64,000 nt of DNA from Bradyrhizobium betae (GCF_008932115.1 NZ_CP044543.1:2424501-2488500), one strand, 5' to 3'. Positions 32,169 to 43,670 are shown, numbered from the stretch's first letter. The notes: generated by a model not told the origin, from the sequence alone. A program made the numbers and translations.

Positions 32169-33137
32169 CTACAACGGCGGATCAATCGCCTCGTCGTATT
32201 CCTTCTTGAAGCGCGCGATCAGCTCGGCGGCGGGCAAGACGCCGTCGACGCTGCCGATGCCCTGGCCGCTGCCCCAGATCTCCTTCCAGGCCTTCGGCTT
32301 GGCACGCTCGCCGGAGGCGTCGGTGCCGAAGTTCATCTTGGAGGGATCCGAGGTCGGCAGGTTCTCGGGGTCCATGCCGGCGGCGAGGATCGAGGGCTTC
32401 AAATAGTTGCCGTGCACGCCGGTGAATAGGTTGGAGTAGACGATGTCGTCAGCCGTCGAGCCTGCGATCATCTCCTTGTACTTCTCGACCGCGTTGGCCT
32501 CCTTGGTGGCGATGAAGGCCGAGCCGATATAGGCGAAGTCGGCGCCGAGAATGCGCGCGGCGCGGATCGCCCTGCCATTGCCGATGGCGCCCGACAGCGC
32601 GATCGGACCGTCGAACCATTTTCGCGTTTCAGCAACGAAAGCCAGCGGCGAGATGGTGCCGGCATGGCCGCCGGCGCCGGCCGCGACCAGGATCAGGCCG
32701 TCGGCGCCTTTCTCGATCGCCTTGTGCGCGAATTTCTGGTTGATCACGTCGTGGAAGACGATGCCGCCCCAGCCGTGCACCGCCTGGTTCAGCTCTTCGC
32801 GTGCGCCGAGCGAGGAGATGACCATCGGCACCTTGTACTTGGCGCAGAGCTGCATGTCGTGATCGAGCCGATTGTTCGACTTGTGCACGATCTGGTTGAC
32901 CGCGAACGGCGCCGACGGCTTGTCGGGATGGGCACGGTCATAGGCCGCAAGCTCCTCGGTGATCCGCGCCAGCCACTCGTCGAGCAGCTCCGGCGGCCGC
33001 GCGTTCAGCGACGGGAACGAGCCGACCACACCCGCCTTGCACTGCGCGATCACCAGATCAGGCACCGAGATGATGAAGAGCGGCGAGCCGATCACCGGGA
33101 TCGACAGGCGTCCCTTGAACAAGGCAGGCATGGACAT
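32169..33137 (-). CDS. nitronate monooxygenase family flavoprotein, second copy
   Basis: A 322-residue paralogue of the gene at 24865. The same landmarks appear: PVIGSPLFIISVPDLV, GSFPSLNARP, NQIVHKSNNRLDHD, ADGLILVAAGAGGHAGT and LSGAIGNGRAIRAARILGADFAYIGS, then IWGSGQGIGSV. It is a FMN TIM-barrel enzyme, probably acting on nitronates or enones. ATG at 33137 or the in-frame ATG at 33131. It may be transcribed with the downstream thioesterase, although a repeat separates them. Confidence 0.9.
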   Translation of the reverse strand: MSMPALFKGRLSIPVIGSPLFIISVPDLVIAQCKAGVVGSFPSLNARPPELLDEWLARITEELAAYDRAHPDKPSAPFAVNQIVHKSNNRLDHDMQLCAKYKVPMVISSLGAREELNQAVHGWGGIVFHDVINQKFAHKAIEKGADGLILVAAGAGGHAGTISPLAFVAETRKWFDGPIALSGAIGNGRAIRAARILGADFAYIGSAFIATKEANAVEKYKEMIAGSTADDIVYSNLFTGVHGNYLKPSILAAGMDPENLPTSDPSKMNFGTDASGERAKPKAWKEIWGSGQGIGSVDGVLPAAELIARFKKEYDEAIDPPL

Positions 33138-33276
33138 TGCGGAGCGATCCTCTATTGGCGGTCAAATTGAAGTTGGGAGCCATACCAACAAGGCAATCTT
33201 TCCACTGTCAAGTATTGCGTTTTGACGCCGTGGTGGAAGCGGCTACCGCAATTCCAAGTCGCGGAATACCGCTCCC

Positions 33277-33380
33277 GTCATTCCGGGGCGCGCGAAGCGC
33301 GAGCCCGGAATCCATCGCACCATTTGCTCTGAGGCCTGATGGATTCCGGGCCTGCGCCTGTGGGCGCATCCCGGAATGAC
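33277..33380. repeat. palindromic repeat family 1 (copy 2)
   Basis: Starts GTCATTCCGGGGCGCG and ends GCATCCCGGAATGAC, with CCCGGAATCCAT / ATGGATTCCGGG arms, so it is the same family as 21819-21925. It lies 19 bases beyond the aspA stop. Confidence 0.92.
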
Positions 33381-33398
33381 GGAAGGACAGACGATCAC

Positions 33399-34799
<1,401 letters not shown>

Positions 34800-34835
34800 A
34801 GGCGCTCCTGGTTGCTGGCGCGCGGCGTCATCGCA

Positions 34836-35366
34836 TCAATTCTGGCACAGCGCGCTTGTCACGAAAGTGTCGGTGCGGCAGTCGTCCGGCTTGCGTTGCC
34901 TGCCCGGAATGAGAACCTTGGCCGAGCATTTCTCCGCGGAGTCGGCGTTCAGGCTCTTGCCTTCCTTGTAGCCCTTGCTCTGGCAAAGCTGGTCGGCGGC
35001 CTGCTTGCAATCGGGCGCGCCGTTGGACGACGCCGGGCAGGCCATGCGCCCCGACACCATGGTGGATGGCTTCGCCAGGCGCGACAGGTCGTTCATGGTC
35101 TCGCTCGGGCTTTTGATCGGCGGCAGGATCGAGGGCAGCTTGTCGAACAGCTTGCCCATTTCGTGGATCAGCCCGGGATTTTCCTCGCGAACCGGCGAGG
35201 CGGGCGTCGAGGGCGGCGGCGGCGCCTGCGGGCCCTGCTCCTGCACGCCAAGTGACGGCGGCGCGGATTGCGGCCATGCCGTCCCGCCAGCACCGAGCAG
35301 GAGCGAAAGCACCGCAAATATCAGCGTCCCCAGTCGCAGGACCGGACTGCCGGATCGAACCATCAT
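34836..35366 (-). CDS. exported hypothetical protein with Cys-rich C-terminus
   Basis: A 176-residue protein: signal peptide (LGTLIFAVLSLLLGAGGTAWP), Pro-rich segment (PQAPPPPSTPASPV), then a conserved C-terminal domain with six cysteines (RMACPASSNGAPDCKQAADQ, LCQSKGYKEGKSL, DDCRTDTFVTSALCQN). The domain pattern is one I associate with small periplasmic proteins of Bradyrhizobium; function unknown. It lies 36 bases upstream of aspA on the same strand and could share its transcript. Confidence 0.75.
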   Translation of the reverse strand: MMVRSGSPVLRLGTLIFAVLSLLLGAGGTAWPQSAPPSLGVQEQGPQAPPPPSTPASPVREENPGLIHEMGKLFDKLPSILPPIKSPSETMNDLSRLAKPSTMVSGRMACPASSNGAPDCKQAADQLCQSKGYKEGKSLNADSAEKCSAKVLIPGRQRKPDDCRTDTFVTSALCQN

Positions 35367-35414
35367 GACGGCAACCGTAGCCGAAGAGGGCGCCGCGGCA
35401 AAGCCGCAGCAGCG

Positions 35415-35996
35415 CTAGATCAACTTGATGGCAATGACAAAGCCCAGCACCAGCACGGCGGCGCCGAGCGCGACCCACAATCCGAGATGCTTCTCGATCC
35501 TGACCCGGATCCAGTCGCCATAGCGATTGAGCAGGATCGCCACGATGAAGAAACGTCCCCCGCGCGCAACGATCGAGCACAGGATGAACAGTCCGATATT
35601 GTAGCCGGCAAAACCCGACGTGATGGTGACGAGCTTGTAGGGGATTGGCGTCAGCCCCTTGAGCAGGATGATCACCGCGCCCCACTCGGCGTAGGAGGCG
35701 CGGAAAGCGTCGACCTTGTCGCCGAGGCCATAGACCTGGATCAGCCAGTGGCCGACCGAGTCGAACAGCAGCGCGCCGATGGCGTAGCCGAGCAGGCCAC
35801 CCACCACCGACGTCGCGGTGCAGATCGCAGCGTAGAGCCAGGCGCGCTGCGGGCGCGCCAGCGACATCGGAATCAGCATCACGTCCGGCGGGACCGGGAA
35901 GAAGGAGCTTTCGGCGAAAGCCACGGCGCCCATGATCCAGAGCGCGTAAGGCTTGTGAGCGGCGTCGATGCACCAGTCGTAGATACGTTTCAGCAT
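35415..35996 (-). CDS. YqaA/DedA-family membrane protein
   Basis: A 193-residue inner membrane protein with four to five helices. The motif AESSFFPVPPDVMLIPMSLA near residue 33 and LLKGLTPIPYKLVTITSGFA near residue 115 are characteristic of the SNARE-associated (VTT/DedA) family, YqaA branch. DedA proteins act in lipid carrier flipping and membrane homeostasis. The ATG at 35996 aligns with the family start. Confidence 0.88.
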   Translation of the reverse strand: MLKRIYDWCIDAAHKPYALWIMGAVAFAESSFFPVPPDVMLIPMSLARPQRAWLYAAICTATSVVGGLLGYAIGALLFDSVGHWLIQVYGLGDKVDAFRASYAEWGAVIILLKGLTPIPYKLVTITSGFAGYNIGLFILCSIVARGGRFFIVAILLNRYGDWIRVRIEKHLGLWVALGAAVLVLGFVIAIKLI

Positions 35997-36062
35997 GGCG
36001 CCGCGATGAAGCACCATGGGGCGGATTTGTCCATCGCGAGTTTTGTGACGCTCTGGTGGCGC

Positions 36063-36467
36063 CTAGTGGCGTTTGCGCGCCACGCGGCCTTCGAGCGCGA
36101 CAATTGGCCGCCTGGCGGCTACGCGCGGTGACGCAACTTTAGGCAGCTTCATCGGCGACTTCGGCAGCTTCTCGGCGATCCCGAGCATGTCTTCCCGCCG
36201 CGCCATTTCGCGCCAGACGTCTTCAGGGCGCACACCGGCCGAGGCCCAAAGCACAGTGAGATTGTAGAGCAGATCGGCGCTTTCCCGAATCACGGCCTCG
36301 GTGTCGCCATTGACGGCATCGATGACGACTTCGATCGCCTCCTCTGCCAGCTTCTTCGCCATTTTGGATGGGCCACGCTGAAACAGCCGGGCCGTACGCG
36401 AGGTTGCCGGATCAAGATCTCTGGCCGCGAGCACAGCCAGATATAGCCGCTCAAGCGAATCACTCAT
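36063..36467 (-). CDS. hisE: phosphoribosyl-ATP diphosphatase
   Basis: A 134-residue protein of the MazG-like HisE family: SWTARLFQRG-equivalent TSRTARLFQRGPSKMAKKLAEEA, then VVIDAVNGDTEAVIRESADLLYNLTVLW with the metal-binding Glu/Asp residues (EEAxE, ESAD). It carries out the second step of histidine biosynthesis, phosphoribosyl-ATP to phosphoribosyl-AMP. A basic tail of 30 residues (KLPKVASPRVAARRP) extends beyond the usual end. No other his gene is nearby. Confidence 0.9.
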   Translation of the reverse strand: MSDSLERLYLAVLAARDLDPATSRTARLFQRGPSKMAKKLAEEAIEVVIDAVNGDTEAVIRESADLLYNLTVLWASAGVRPEDVWREMARREDMLGIAEKLPKSPMKLPKVASPRVAARRPIVALEGRVARKRH

Positions 36468-36521
36468 GTGCTGAAAACTACTCTAAACCAATGGCGAGCG
36501 CGTTAACGTTCGGCAGCAAAA

Positions 36522-36556
36522 GCAAAAAACCGGCCGCCGCGGCAAGCGCGACGGCC
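36522..36556 (-). terminator. intrinsic terminator of the Tyr/Gly-rich protein gene
   Basis: Read on the minus strand, a GGCCGTCGCGC / GCGGCGGCC type stem (36532-36556) is followed by GG and six T residues (36524-36529). Confidence 0.8.
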
Positions 36557-36584
36557 TGTTGTGGTCAAGACCTGGTAGCCGAGG

Positions 36585-36956
36585 CTAGTAGCAGTTCGTG
36601 TAGTAGCCTTGGCCGCAAAGCTCGGACGGGGCCGTGCCCCCGTAGCGATGCGCCTGGTAGTTCGGTCCCGGACCGTAATAGGGGCCGTTTCCGTAATAGG
36701 CAGGGGCGCTGTAATAGGCGGGGCCGCCATAATAGGGGCCGTTGTCGTAGGCGTAGGCGTCACGGCTCGCAGCGATCGCAAGCCCGGTGCCGACGATGCC
36801 GGCAAAGGCTGCGGCAGCCGCCGCGCCGCCACCACCGCCGTGCCAGTGGCGGCCGCCCGCATAAGAGGCAGTCGGGGCAACTGCGGTCAACGCCAGCACC
36901 GCGGCTGTGGCAAGGACGGCCTTGCGGCCGGCAAATCTCGAAAATCTGTCAAACAT
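36585..36956 (-). CDS. exported Tyr/Gly/Pro-rich protein
   Basis: A 123-residue protein: signal peptide (VLATAAVLALTAVAPTASYA), a GGRHWHGGGGG stretch, a hydrophobic Ala/Gly segment (FAGIVGTGLAIAA), and a tail of YYG/PAYY repeats (PYYGGPAYYSAPAYYGNGPY) ending with two cysteines. This composition is typical of BA14K-like or surface-associated proteins in rhizobia. AAGGAGGGT precedes the ATG. Function unknown. Confidence 0.8.
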   Translation of the reverse strand: MFDRFSRFAGRKAVLATAAVLALTAVAPTASYAGGRHWHGGGGGAAAAAAFAGIVGTGLAIAASRDAYAYDNGPYYGGPAYYSAPAYYGNGPYYGPGPNYQAHRYGGTAPSELCGQGYYTNCY

Positions 36957-37183
36957 GTCCTGGACCCTCCTTGGGACCTCGAATGGTGCCTGACGACAGG
37001 CTCATGTCTTTCAAACACCCGCAGCTCATGTTGGGTTCCCCTACCCCAACAGAAGCTGAACGAGGTTGCGTGATCGTGACGCAACCGCCGCTCATCTGCC
37101 GTTCATGTTGGCGCGCGCAGGCTCATCGCCGGCCGGCGCTGCGAGCGTCACAAAACCACAACAATGCGGGACCGGCGCAACTG

Positions 37184-38233
37184 ATGTCAGGATTCAAGAC
37201 GATCGCACTTCGCGGCCTGCTGGCCGTTGCAATCTTGCTTGCCGCGCCGACTGCGCGTGAAGTCATGGCGGCCGAGACCGCCGCCCCCTCCACCGCGATC
37301 CACTTCACGTTCGATCGTCCGATCGATGCGAGCATGGCGCCGTTCTTCCTTGCCGCAAAGGACGGCGGCTTCGGCACCGAGCGTCTCAACGTGACCTTCA
37401 ACACCGCGGCCGGATCGCCGGAAACACTCGCGCGCGTCGCCAAGGGCGACAGCGAGCTCGCGCTCGTCGACATCAACGAGTTGATCCGCTTTCGCGGCGG
37501 GGACGATGCCGCACCGCTCAAGGCAGTGTTCGTGCTGCACAACCGCGCGCCCTACGCCATTGTCGCCCGCAGGAGTCGCGGCATCCATCTCCTGCCCGAC
37601 CTCGACGGCAAGACTGTCGGCGTTGTCGACGGCGATCTGTCGATGCGACTGTGGCCGGCGCTGGCGCAGCAGAACGGCATCAACACCCAGAATGTGAAAT
37701 TCCACAAGATGAGCGCGGCGGTGCGCGAGCCGATCCTGTCCGCGGGACAGGTCGATGCCGTCGCCGGCTTCAGCTATCTCTCGGCGGTGAACCTGCGCGA
37801 TCGCGGGGTGCCCGGAGCCGATCTCGTCGTGCTGCGCTTTGCCGATTATGGCTGCGAGGCCTACGGCTTTGCCGTGGTGGCCAATCCCGCTTTCGCCGCC
37901 GCCAAACCCGAGGCGGTGAAGGGTTTTGTTCGCGCCTTGATCGCCGGCATCAATGCGACCGTCAAGGAGCCGGCGCGCGCAGCGAACGAGGCCGCGAGCC
38001 GCATCGACGACGGCGACCGCGATCTGGAGCTTGAACGCCTGCGCACCGTGCTCGTCGACAACGTCCTCACCGACGAGGTCAGGCGCAATGGCCTGGGCGG
38101 GATCGATCCAGCGCGCCTGGAGCGCTCGATCGACCAGATCGCGCAGGACTTCAAATTCCGCAAGAAGCCGGCCGCGGGTGATATCTTCGACAACCGGTTC
38201 CTGCCGCCGGTCGCCGGGCGGCTGATCAATTGA
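37184..38233 (+). CDS. ABC transporter substrate-binding protein, NMT1/THI5-like
   Basis: A 349-residue exported protein with a signal peptide (LLAVAILLAAPTAREVMA). The fold is the NMT1/SsuA-like periplasmic binding type: MAPFFLAAKDGGFGTERLNV, then DSELALVDINELIRF, LDGKTVGVVDGDLSMRLWPA and VDAVAGFSYLS. Substrates in this family include taurine, sulfonates, pyrimidine precursors and nitrate; the ligand is not readable. No cognate permease or ATPase gene adjoins; the following ABC gene is a glucan exporter of a different class. Confidence 0.85.
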   Translation: MSGFKTIALRGLLAVAILLAAPTAREVMAAETAAPSTAIHFTFDRPIDASMAPFFLAAKDGGFGTERLNVTFNTAAGSPETLARVAKGDSELALVDINELIRFRGGDDAAPLKAVFVLHNRAPYAIVARRSRGIHLLPDLDGKTVGVVDGDLSMRLWPALAQQNGINTQNVKFHKMSAAVREPILSAGQVDAVAGFSYLSAVNLRDRGVPGADLVVLRFADYGCEAYGFAVVANPAFAAAKPEAVKGFVRALIAGINATVKEPARAANEAASRIDDGDRDLELERLRTVLVDNVLTDEVRRNGLGGIDPARLERSIDQIAQDFKFRKKPAAGDIFDNRFLPPVAGRLIN

Positions 38234-38323
38234 GCAAAACCGACAGCTTCCGCTGTATCTCGCGGGCGATCCCTGATTAGAATATGGGCTCACCTCGTTC
38301 GATCCGCCCGAGTTCGCTACAGC

Positions 38324-40132
38324 ATGTCCATTTTCAGCCTTTATACCCGCGTTCTCGAGCTCCTCGGCAAGGAGGCACGGCTGGGCTGGCTGCTGGCGTT
38401 TGCCAATCTGCTGCTGGCCGCCTCGCAGTTCGCCGAGCCCGTGCTGTTCGGCCGGATCGTCGACGTGCTCTCGGGCAAGACGGTCGCTGGGTCGAGCTCG
38501 GCCTGGCCATTCCTGCTGGCCTGGGTCGCGTTCGGGCTGTTCACCATCGCCTGCAGCGCACTCGTGGCCCTGCAGGCCGACCGGCTCTCCCACCGTCAGC
38601 GCCAGGCGGTGTTGACCGACTATTTCGAGCACATCCTGCAACTGCCGCTGACCTTCCACTCCGGCACCCATTCCGGCCGGCTGATGAAGGTGATGCTCAA
38701 CGGCACCGACGCGTTGTGGCGGCTCTGGCTCGGCTTCTTCCGTGAGCATTTTGCCGCGATCCTGTCGGTCGTGGTGCTGCTGCCGCTGTCGCTTTACCTG
38801 AACTGGCGACTCGCGGTCCTGCTGTTCGTGCTCTGCGTCGTCTTCACGGCGCTGACGACCTTCGTCGTGCGCAAGACCTTCGGCATGCAGATGGAGGTCG
38901 AGGAGCGCTATAGCGAGCTCTCCGCCCGCGCTTCTGACGCGCTCGGCAACGTTGCACTGGTGCAGAGCTTCGTCCGCGTCGAATCCGAGGTGAAGGGACT
39001 GCGTTCCGTCGCCGACGAGCTCCTGGCCGCGCAGATGCCCGTGCTGTCCTGGTGGGCGCTCGTCACCGTGATCACGCGCGCCTCCACCACCATCACGGTG
39101 CTCGCGATCTTCTCGCTCGGCATCGCCCTCCACGACCAGGGCCTCACCTCGGTCGGTGAGATCGTGATGTTCGTGAGCTTCGCGACGATGCTGATCCAGA
39201 AGCTCGAGCAGGTCGTGAGCTTCATCAACAACGTATTCATGGAAGCCCCGCGCCTGCGCGAGTTTTTCAACGTGCTCGATGCCGTACCCGCGGTCCACGA
39301 CCGCTCCGACGCGATCGACGCGGGCCGGTTCTCCGGCCTCGTCGAGTTCAACGACGTCACCTTTTCCTATGACGGCAAGCGGCCGGCGATCGAAGACCTC
39401 TCCTTCACCGCGTTGCCCGGCCAGACCATCGCGCTGGTCGGCCCGACCGGCGCCGGCAAATCCACCGCGATCGCGCTGTTGCATCGCGCCTTCGATCCAC
39501 AGTCCGGCTTCATCAAGATCGACGGCATGGACGTGCGCGGCGTGACGCTGACTTCGCTGCGCCGGAACATCGGCGTCGTGTTCCAGGAAGCGCTCTTGTT
39601 CAACCGCTCGATCGAGGAGAACCTGCGCGTCGGCAAGCCGGATGCGACCGAGGCCGAGATGCGCAAGGCCGCGGAGCGCGCACAGGCGCTCGAATTCATC
39701 GAGCGCAGCGGCGGCTTCCAGACCAATGCCGGCGAGCGCGGCCGCATGCTCTCCGGCGGCGAGCGGCAGCGGTTGTCGATCGCCCGCGCGCTGCTGAAGG
39801 ACCCGCCGATCCTGATCCTGGACGAGGCGACCTCCGCGCTCGATGCCGTGACCGAGGCCAAGGTGAACGCCGCTCTCGACGAAGTGATGAAGGGCCGCAC
39901 CACTTTCGTGATCGCCCACCGCCTCTCCACCATCCGCAATGCCACGCGGATCCTGGTGTTCGAGAACGGGCGCGTGATCGAAAGCGGAACTTTCGATGAA
40001 CTCGTGGCCAAAGCCGGCCATTTCGCCGAGCTCGCGAAAGCCCAGTTCATGGTGCAGGAACAATCACAAGCGAATACGCGGGCCAGCGTGACGGCCGCCG
40101 AGGCTGCCGCGACAGCAGCCAAATCCCCTTAG
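38324..40132 (+). CDS. ndvA: cyclic beta-(1,2)-glucan ABC exporter
   Basis: A 602-residue fused permease-ATPase half transporter. Six transmembrane helices span residues about 15-300, and the ATPase has Walker [10 protein letters not shown] near 378, signature LSGGERQR near 480 and Walker [13 protein letters not shown]. The N-terminus [20 protein letters not shown] is diagnostic of NdvA/ChvA, which exports cyclic glucan needed for osmoadaptation and plant infection in rhizobia. The Ala/Thr-rich C-terminal tail is short. The glucan synthase gene is not in the window. Confidence 0.93.
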   Translation: MSIFSLYTRVLELLGKEARLGWLLAFANLLLAASQFAEPVLFGRIVDVLSGKTVAGSSSAWPFLLAWVAFGLFTIACSALVALQADRLSHRQRQAVLTDYFEHILQLPLTFHSGTHSGRLMKVMLNGTDALWRLWLGFFREHFAAILSVVVLLPLSLYLNWRLAVLLFVLCVVFTALTTFVVRKTFGMQMEVEERYSELSARASDALGNVALVQSFVRVESEVKGLRSVADELLAAQMPVLSWWALVTVITRASTTITVLAIFSLGIALHDQGLTSVGEIVMFVSFATMLIQKLEQVVSFINNVFMEAPRLREFFNVLDAVPAVHDRSDAIDAGRFSGLVEFNDVTFSYDGKRPAIEDLSFTALPGQTIALVGPTGAGKSTAIALLHRAFDPQSGFIKIDGMDVRGVTLTSLRRNIGVVFQEALLFNRSIEENLRVGKPDATEAEMRKAAERAQALEFIERSGGFQTNAGERGRMLSGGERQRLSIARALLKDPPILILDEATSALDAVTEAKVNAALDEVMKGRTTFVIAHRLSTIRNATRILVFENGRVIESGTFDELVAKAGHFAELAKAQFMVQEQSQANTRASVTAAEAAATAAKSP

Positions 40133-40323
40133 CAAGTCCCCATGGCGCCGTCGAAATTCGGCCTATTTCATCGCTGAATACCCGGCCGAAACCCCTGTTC
40201 TCGACGCACGAGCCGGTATAGGTTTGCGACGCCGCAAGCGGCGGCGCCGGATTTCAGAACCGAACATCAGATCACGAGAGCCGTCCGAAAACAGGCGGGT
40301 CTCCAAGGACCGGAAATCGGATA

Positions 40324-41775
40324 GTGCACGCCCTTCGCCCGCTGCTTCGCAAGTCCCTGTTCAATCTGTTCGCTGCGACCCTCGCATGCGCCGCACTGCT
40401 TGCGCCACGCGCGGCGAGCGCCGAAGCGCTGCTCCTGATCGAAGCCGACAGCGGCAAGGTGTTGCAGGCGGATAACGCGACCATCCCGTGGTATCCGGCA
40501 TCCGTCACCAAGATCATGACCGCCTATGTGACGCTGAAGGCGGTGAAGGACGGCAGGCTCACGCTCGACACGCTGCTCACGGTGTCGCCGACGGCCGCCT
40601 CGCAGTCGCCCTCGAAGATGGGATTCCGTCCGGGAACACAGCTCACCGTCGACAACGCTCTGAAGATGATGATGGTCAAGTCGGCGAACGACATGGCCGT
40701 GGTCCTCGCCGAAGGCGTCGGCGGCTCGATCGACGGCTTCTCCGCGATGATGAACGACACCGCGCAGAGGCTCGGCATGACGCAGACGAGCTACGTCAAT
40801 CCGAACGGTCTGCCCGCCGACGGTCAGATCACCTCGGCGCGCGATCTCGGCATTCTCGCGCGCTCGTTCCTGCGCGACCTGCCGGAATACGAATACTTCG
40901 TGCACATCCCGGCGATCCGTTTCGGCAAGCGCGTCACCGGCAATTTCAACAAGCTGATCGGCCGCTATCCCGGCGCCGACGGTTTCAAGACCGGTTTCAT
41001 CTGCGCCTCGGGCTACAATCTCGTCGCATCGGCCACGCGCAACGGCCGCCGGCTGATCGCCGTCGTGCTCGGCGCCAGCTCCGGCACCGCGCGCGCGGTG
41101 AAGGCGGCGCAATTGCTCGAGCGCGGCTTCAGCCAGGACAATCTCACCTGGCTCCGCCCCTCGCTCGGCACCGTCGACAAGCTGGTGCCGGTCGATGCCT
41201 CGCCGCCGAACCTGCGCGACGATATGTGCGGCGGCCATCGCAAGCGGCCGGCGAGCGACGACGACGACGCCCTGATCGCGACCAATGGCGGCACCTCCGG
41301 GTCGGCCTCCGCCACCGGCGGCGAAGCCCAGGTGACGTTCTTCACGGCCGGGCTGCAGCCGCCCCTGATGAAGGCCTCCGAGTTGATGGCCTCGGCGGCG
41401 GCCGCTGCCGAGCCCGTGCTGGTCTATACCGGCCCGACCCGCACCGGCCCAGCCCTGATCGCGGCGGTCGCGGCCGACGCCGACCAACAAACGGTTGCGA
41501 AGCCGCGTGGCAAGAAGTCGCGCGTTGCCAAGAAGCCTGATGCCGCAGACAAGCCGAAAGACGCGGCGCCCAAGATCGCGGCCGCGAAGCCCGCGGCGGT
41601 GAAGCCTGAGCCGAAGGCCGATGCCAAGCAGGCGGCCAAACCGGCAGGCGCCAAGCATGCCGCGGCCAAGCCGGATGCAGCGGCGAAACCTGCGGCAAGC
41701 GCTGATCAGCCCGCCAAACCCGCCAAGCCCAAGGCCGCGACCAAGCCTGCCGCCAAGCCAGCCAACAACAGTTAA
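40324..41775 (+). CDS. D-alanyl-D-alanine carboxypeptidase (PBP5/6-like)
   Basis: A 483-residue exported serine peptidase of family S11. A signal peptide (FAATLACAALLAPRAASA) precedes the three penicillin-binding motifs: S60-V-T-K63, S120-A-N122 and K222-T-G224. It trims the terminal D-Ala of peptidoglycan pentapeptides in the periplasm. From about residue 370 the C-terminus is a long Lys/Ala/Pro-rich tail (KPAAKPANNS at the end), in place of the usual amphipathic anchor; it may bind the wall or membrane electrostatically. The start codon is GTG. Confidence 0.9.
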   Translation: MHALRPLLRKSLFNLFAATLACAALLAPRAASAEALLLIEADSGKVLQADNATIPWYPASVTKIMTAYVTLKAVKDGRLTLDTLLTVSPTAASQSPSKMGFRPGTQLTVDNALKMMMVKSANDMAVVLAEGVGGSIDGFSAMMNDTAQRLGMTQTSYVNPNGLPADGQITSARDLGILARSFLRDLPEYEYFVHIPAIRFGKRVTGNFNKLIGRYPGADGFKTGFICASGYNLVASATRNGRRLIAVVLGASSGTARAVKAAQLLERGFSQDNLTWLRPSLGTVDKLVPVDASPPNLRDDMCGGHRKRPASDDDDALIATNGGTSGSASATGGEAQVTFFTAGLQPPLMKASELMASAAAAAEPVLVYTGPTRTGPALIAAVAADADQQTVAKPRGKKSRVAKKPDAADKPKDAAPKIAAAKPAAVKPEPKADAKQAAKPAGAKHAAAKPDAAAKPAASADQPAKPAKPKAATKPAAKPANNS

Positions 41776-41891
41776 CGCCCCTCGGAATTAAAACGCAGCC
41801 TGCACTTCGCACTTGCGGCAGGGCGATTTGCGACGATTCCAGTAGCCACTCCCCGGCCTTTGTCTTAAGCCTCCACGACTTGCCACCCGTT

Positions 41892-41913
41892 CCGGCAGGC
41901 TGGATACTGCCGG
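41892..41913 (+). promoter_or_regulatory. inverted repeat upstream of fadD
   Basis: CCGGCAG (41892-41898) and CTGCCGG (41907-41913) are perfect complements separated by eight bases, 55 bases before the fadD start. It could be an operator or leader hairpin; no regulator is assignable. Confidence 0.35.
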
Positions 41914-41967
41914 CAATGGGGCAAGCCCGAGACACAACGGGCTCTGGTGTAGGAGAGGGGAGTTTCC

Positions 41968-43653
41968 ATGGAGCGCATCTGGCTCAAGCAATATCCGCCC
42001 GGCGTGCCCGCTGATATCGATCCGTCGCAATACGCATCGCTGGTCGACCTGCTGGAGGAGAGCTTTACCAAGTTCGCCGACCGCAAGGCGTTCATCTGCA
42101 TGGACAAGTCGATCAGCTATCGCGACCTCGACCAGATGTCGCTGGCGCTCGCCGCCTATTTGCAGGGACGCGGCCTCCAGCGCGGCGCTCGCGTCGCGAT
42201 CATGATGCCGAACGTGCTGCAATACCCGGTTGCGACCGCCGCCGTGCTGCGCGCCGGATATGCGGTGGTCAACGTCAACCCGCTCTACACCCCGCGCGAG
42301 CTCGAGCATCAGCTCAAGGATTCCGGCGCCGAAGCCATCATCGTGCTGGAGAATTTTGCCCACACCGTCGAGCAGGTGATCGCGAAGACCGCGGTCAAGC
42401 ACGTCATCGTCGGCAGCATGGGCGACTTGCTCGGCTTCAAGGGCGTGATCGTCAATCTCGTCGTTCGCCGCGTCAAGAAGATGGTGCCGGCCTGGTCGCT
42501 GCCGGGGGCGGTCGCCTTCAACGATGCGGTGTCGGCCGGCCGCTCTCTGGCCTTCAACAAGCCGAAACTGTCGCCCGGCGACGTCGCCTTCCTACAATAT
42601 ACCGGCGGCACCACCGGCGTCTCCAAGGGCGCCACCCTGCTCCATCGCAACATCGTCGCCAACGTCTTGCAGAACGATGCCTGGCTGCAGCCGGCGCTCT
42701 CTGCGCCCCCGCATGTCGACCAGCTCATGATCGTTTGCGCGCTACCGCTCTATCACATCTTCGCGCTGACGGCCTGTTACCTGCTCGCGGTGCGCGCCGG
42801 CGGCTGCAATCTGCTGATCCCCAATCCGCGCGACATCCCCGGCTTCGTCAAGGAGCTGGCGAAGTACCAGGTCAACAGCTTCCCGGCCGTCAACACGCTC
42901 TACAACGGCCTGATGCATCATCCCGACTTCAAGAAGCTGGATTTCTCCAAGCTGAAGATCTCCAACGGCGGCGGCATGGCCGTGCAGCGCCCCGTCGCCG
43001 AGCAGTGGAAGGCCGTGACCGGCTGCTTCATCGCCGAAGGCTACGGCCTGTCGGAGACCTCGCCGACGCTGACCTGCAACCCGGCGAACGCGGCCGAATT
43101 CTCGGGATCGATCGGCATCCCCGTGCCTTCGACTTACATCTCGATCCGCGACGACGACGGCAACGAGGTGCCGCTCGGCCAGCCCGGCGAGATCTGCGCC
43201 AAGGGTCCGCAGGTGATGTCGGGTTACTGGAACAGGCCCGAAGAGACCGCGAAGGTGATGACGGCGGACGGCTATTTCCGCACCGGCGACATCGGCGTGA
43301 TGGACGAGACCGGCTACACCAAGATCGTGGACCGCAAGAAGGACATGATCCTGGTCTCCGGCTTCAACGTCTACCCGAACGAGGTCGAGGAAGTGATCGC
43401 GAGCCAATCGGGCGTGCTCGAATGCGCCGTGATCGGCATCCCCGATTCCAAGTCGGGCGAGGCAGTGAAGGCATTCGTGGTCAAGAAGGACCCGAACCTC
43501 ACGGCAGAAGACGTGGTCAAGTTCTGCCAGGAGCAACTCACCGGCTACAAGGTGCCCAAGCACATCGAATTCCGCACCGACCTGCCGAAGACCAATGTCG
43601 GCAAGATTCTGCGCCGGCAGCTCCGCGACGAGAAAAAGGCCGAGGCGGCATAA
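41968..43653 (+). CDS. fadD: long-chain fatty acid-CoA ligase
   Basis: A 561-residue ANL-family ligase. The nucleotide loop is YTGGTTGVSKGATLLH near residue 210, followed by YGLSETSPTL, YFRTGDIGVMDETGYTKIVD and RKKDMILVSGFNVYPNEVEE (fatty-acyl-CoA synthetase signature), with catalytic Lys in PKTNVGKILRRQLRD. The start WLKQYPPGVPADID and overall length fit FadD, which activates fatty acids for beta-oxidation at the inner membrane. GGAGAGGGGAG precedes the ATG. Confidence 0.93.
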   Translation: MERIWLKQYPPGVPADIDPSQYASLVDLLEESFTKFADRKAFICMDKSISYRDLDQMSLALAAYLQGRGLQRGARVAIMMPNVLQYPVATAAVLRAGYAVVNVNPLYTPRELEHQLKDSGAEAIIVLENFAHTVEQVIAKTAVKHVIVGSMGDLLGFKGVIVNLVVRRVKKMVPAWSLPGAVAFNDAVSAGRSLAFNKPKLSPGDVAFLQYTGGTTGVSKGATLLHRNIVANVLQNDAWLQPALSAPPHVDQLMIVCALPLYHIFALTACYLLAVRAGGCNLLIPNPRDIPGFVKELAKYQVNSFPAVNTLYNGLMHHPDFKKLDFSKLKISNGGGMAVQRPVAEQWKAVTGCFIAEGYGLSETSPTLTCNPANAAEFSGSIGIPVPSTYISIRDDDGNEVPLGQPGEICAKGPQVMSGYWNRPEETAKVMTADGYFRTGDIGVMDETGYTKIVDRKKDMILVSGFNVYPNEVEEVIASQSGVLECAVIGIPDSKSGEAVKAFVVKKDPNLTAEDVVKFCQEQLTGYKVPKHIEFRTDLPKTNVGKILRRQLRDEKKAEAA

Positions 43654-43670
43654 GGCACGCTCTCTCCGCC

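Noticed and set aside
37187..40063. A 958-codon open frame on the minus strand opposite the binding protein and ndvA genes
   Set aside because: It is a shadow of two well-supported plus-strand genes in GC-rich DNA; the translation is His/Arg/Gln-rich without family motifs.
41776..41967. A riboswitch or leader peptide before fadD
   Set aside because: Only one short inverted repeat was found; no conserved aptamer pattern recognised.
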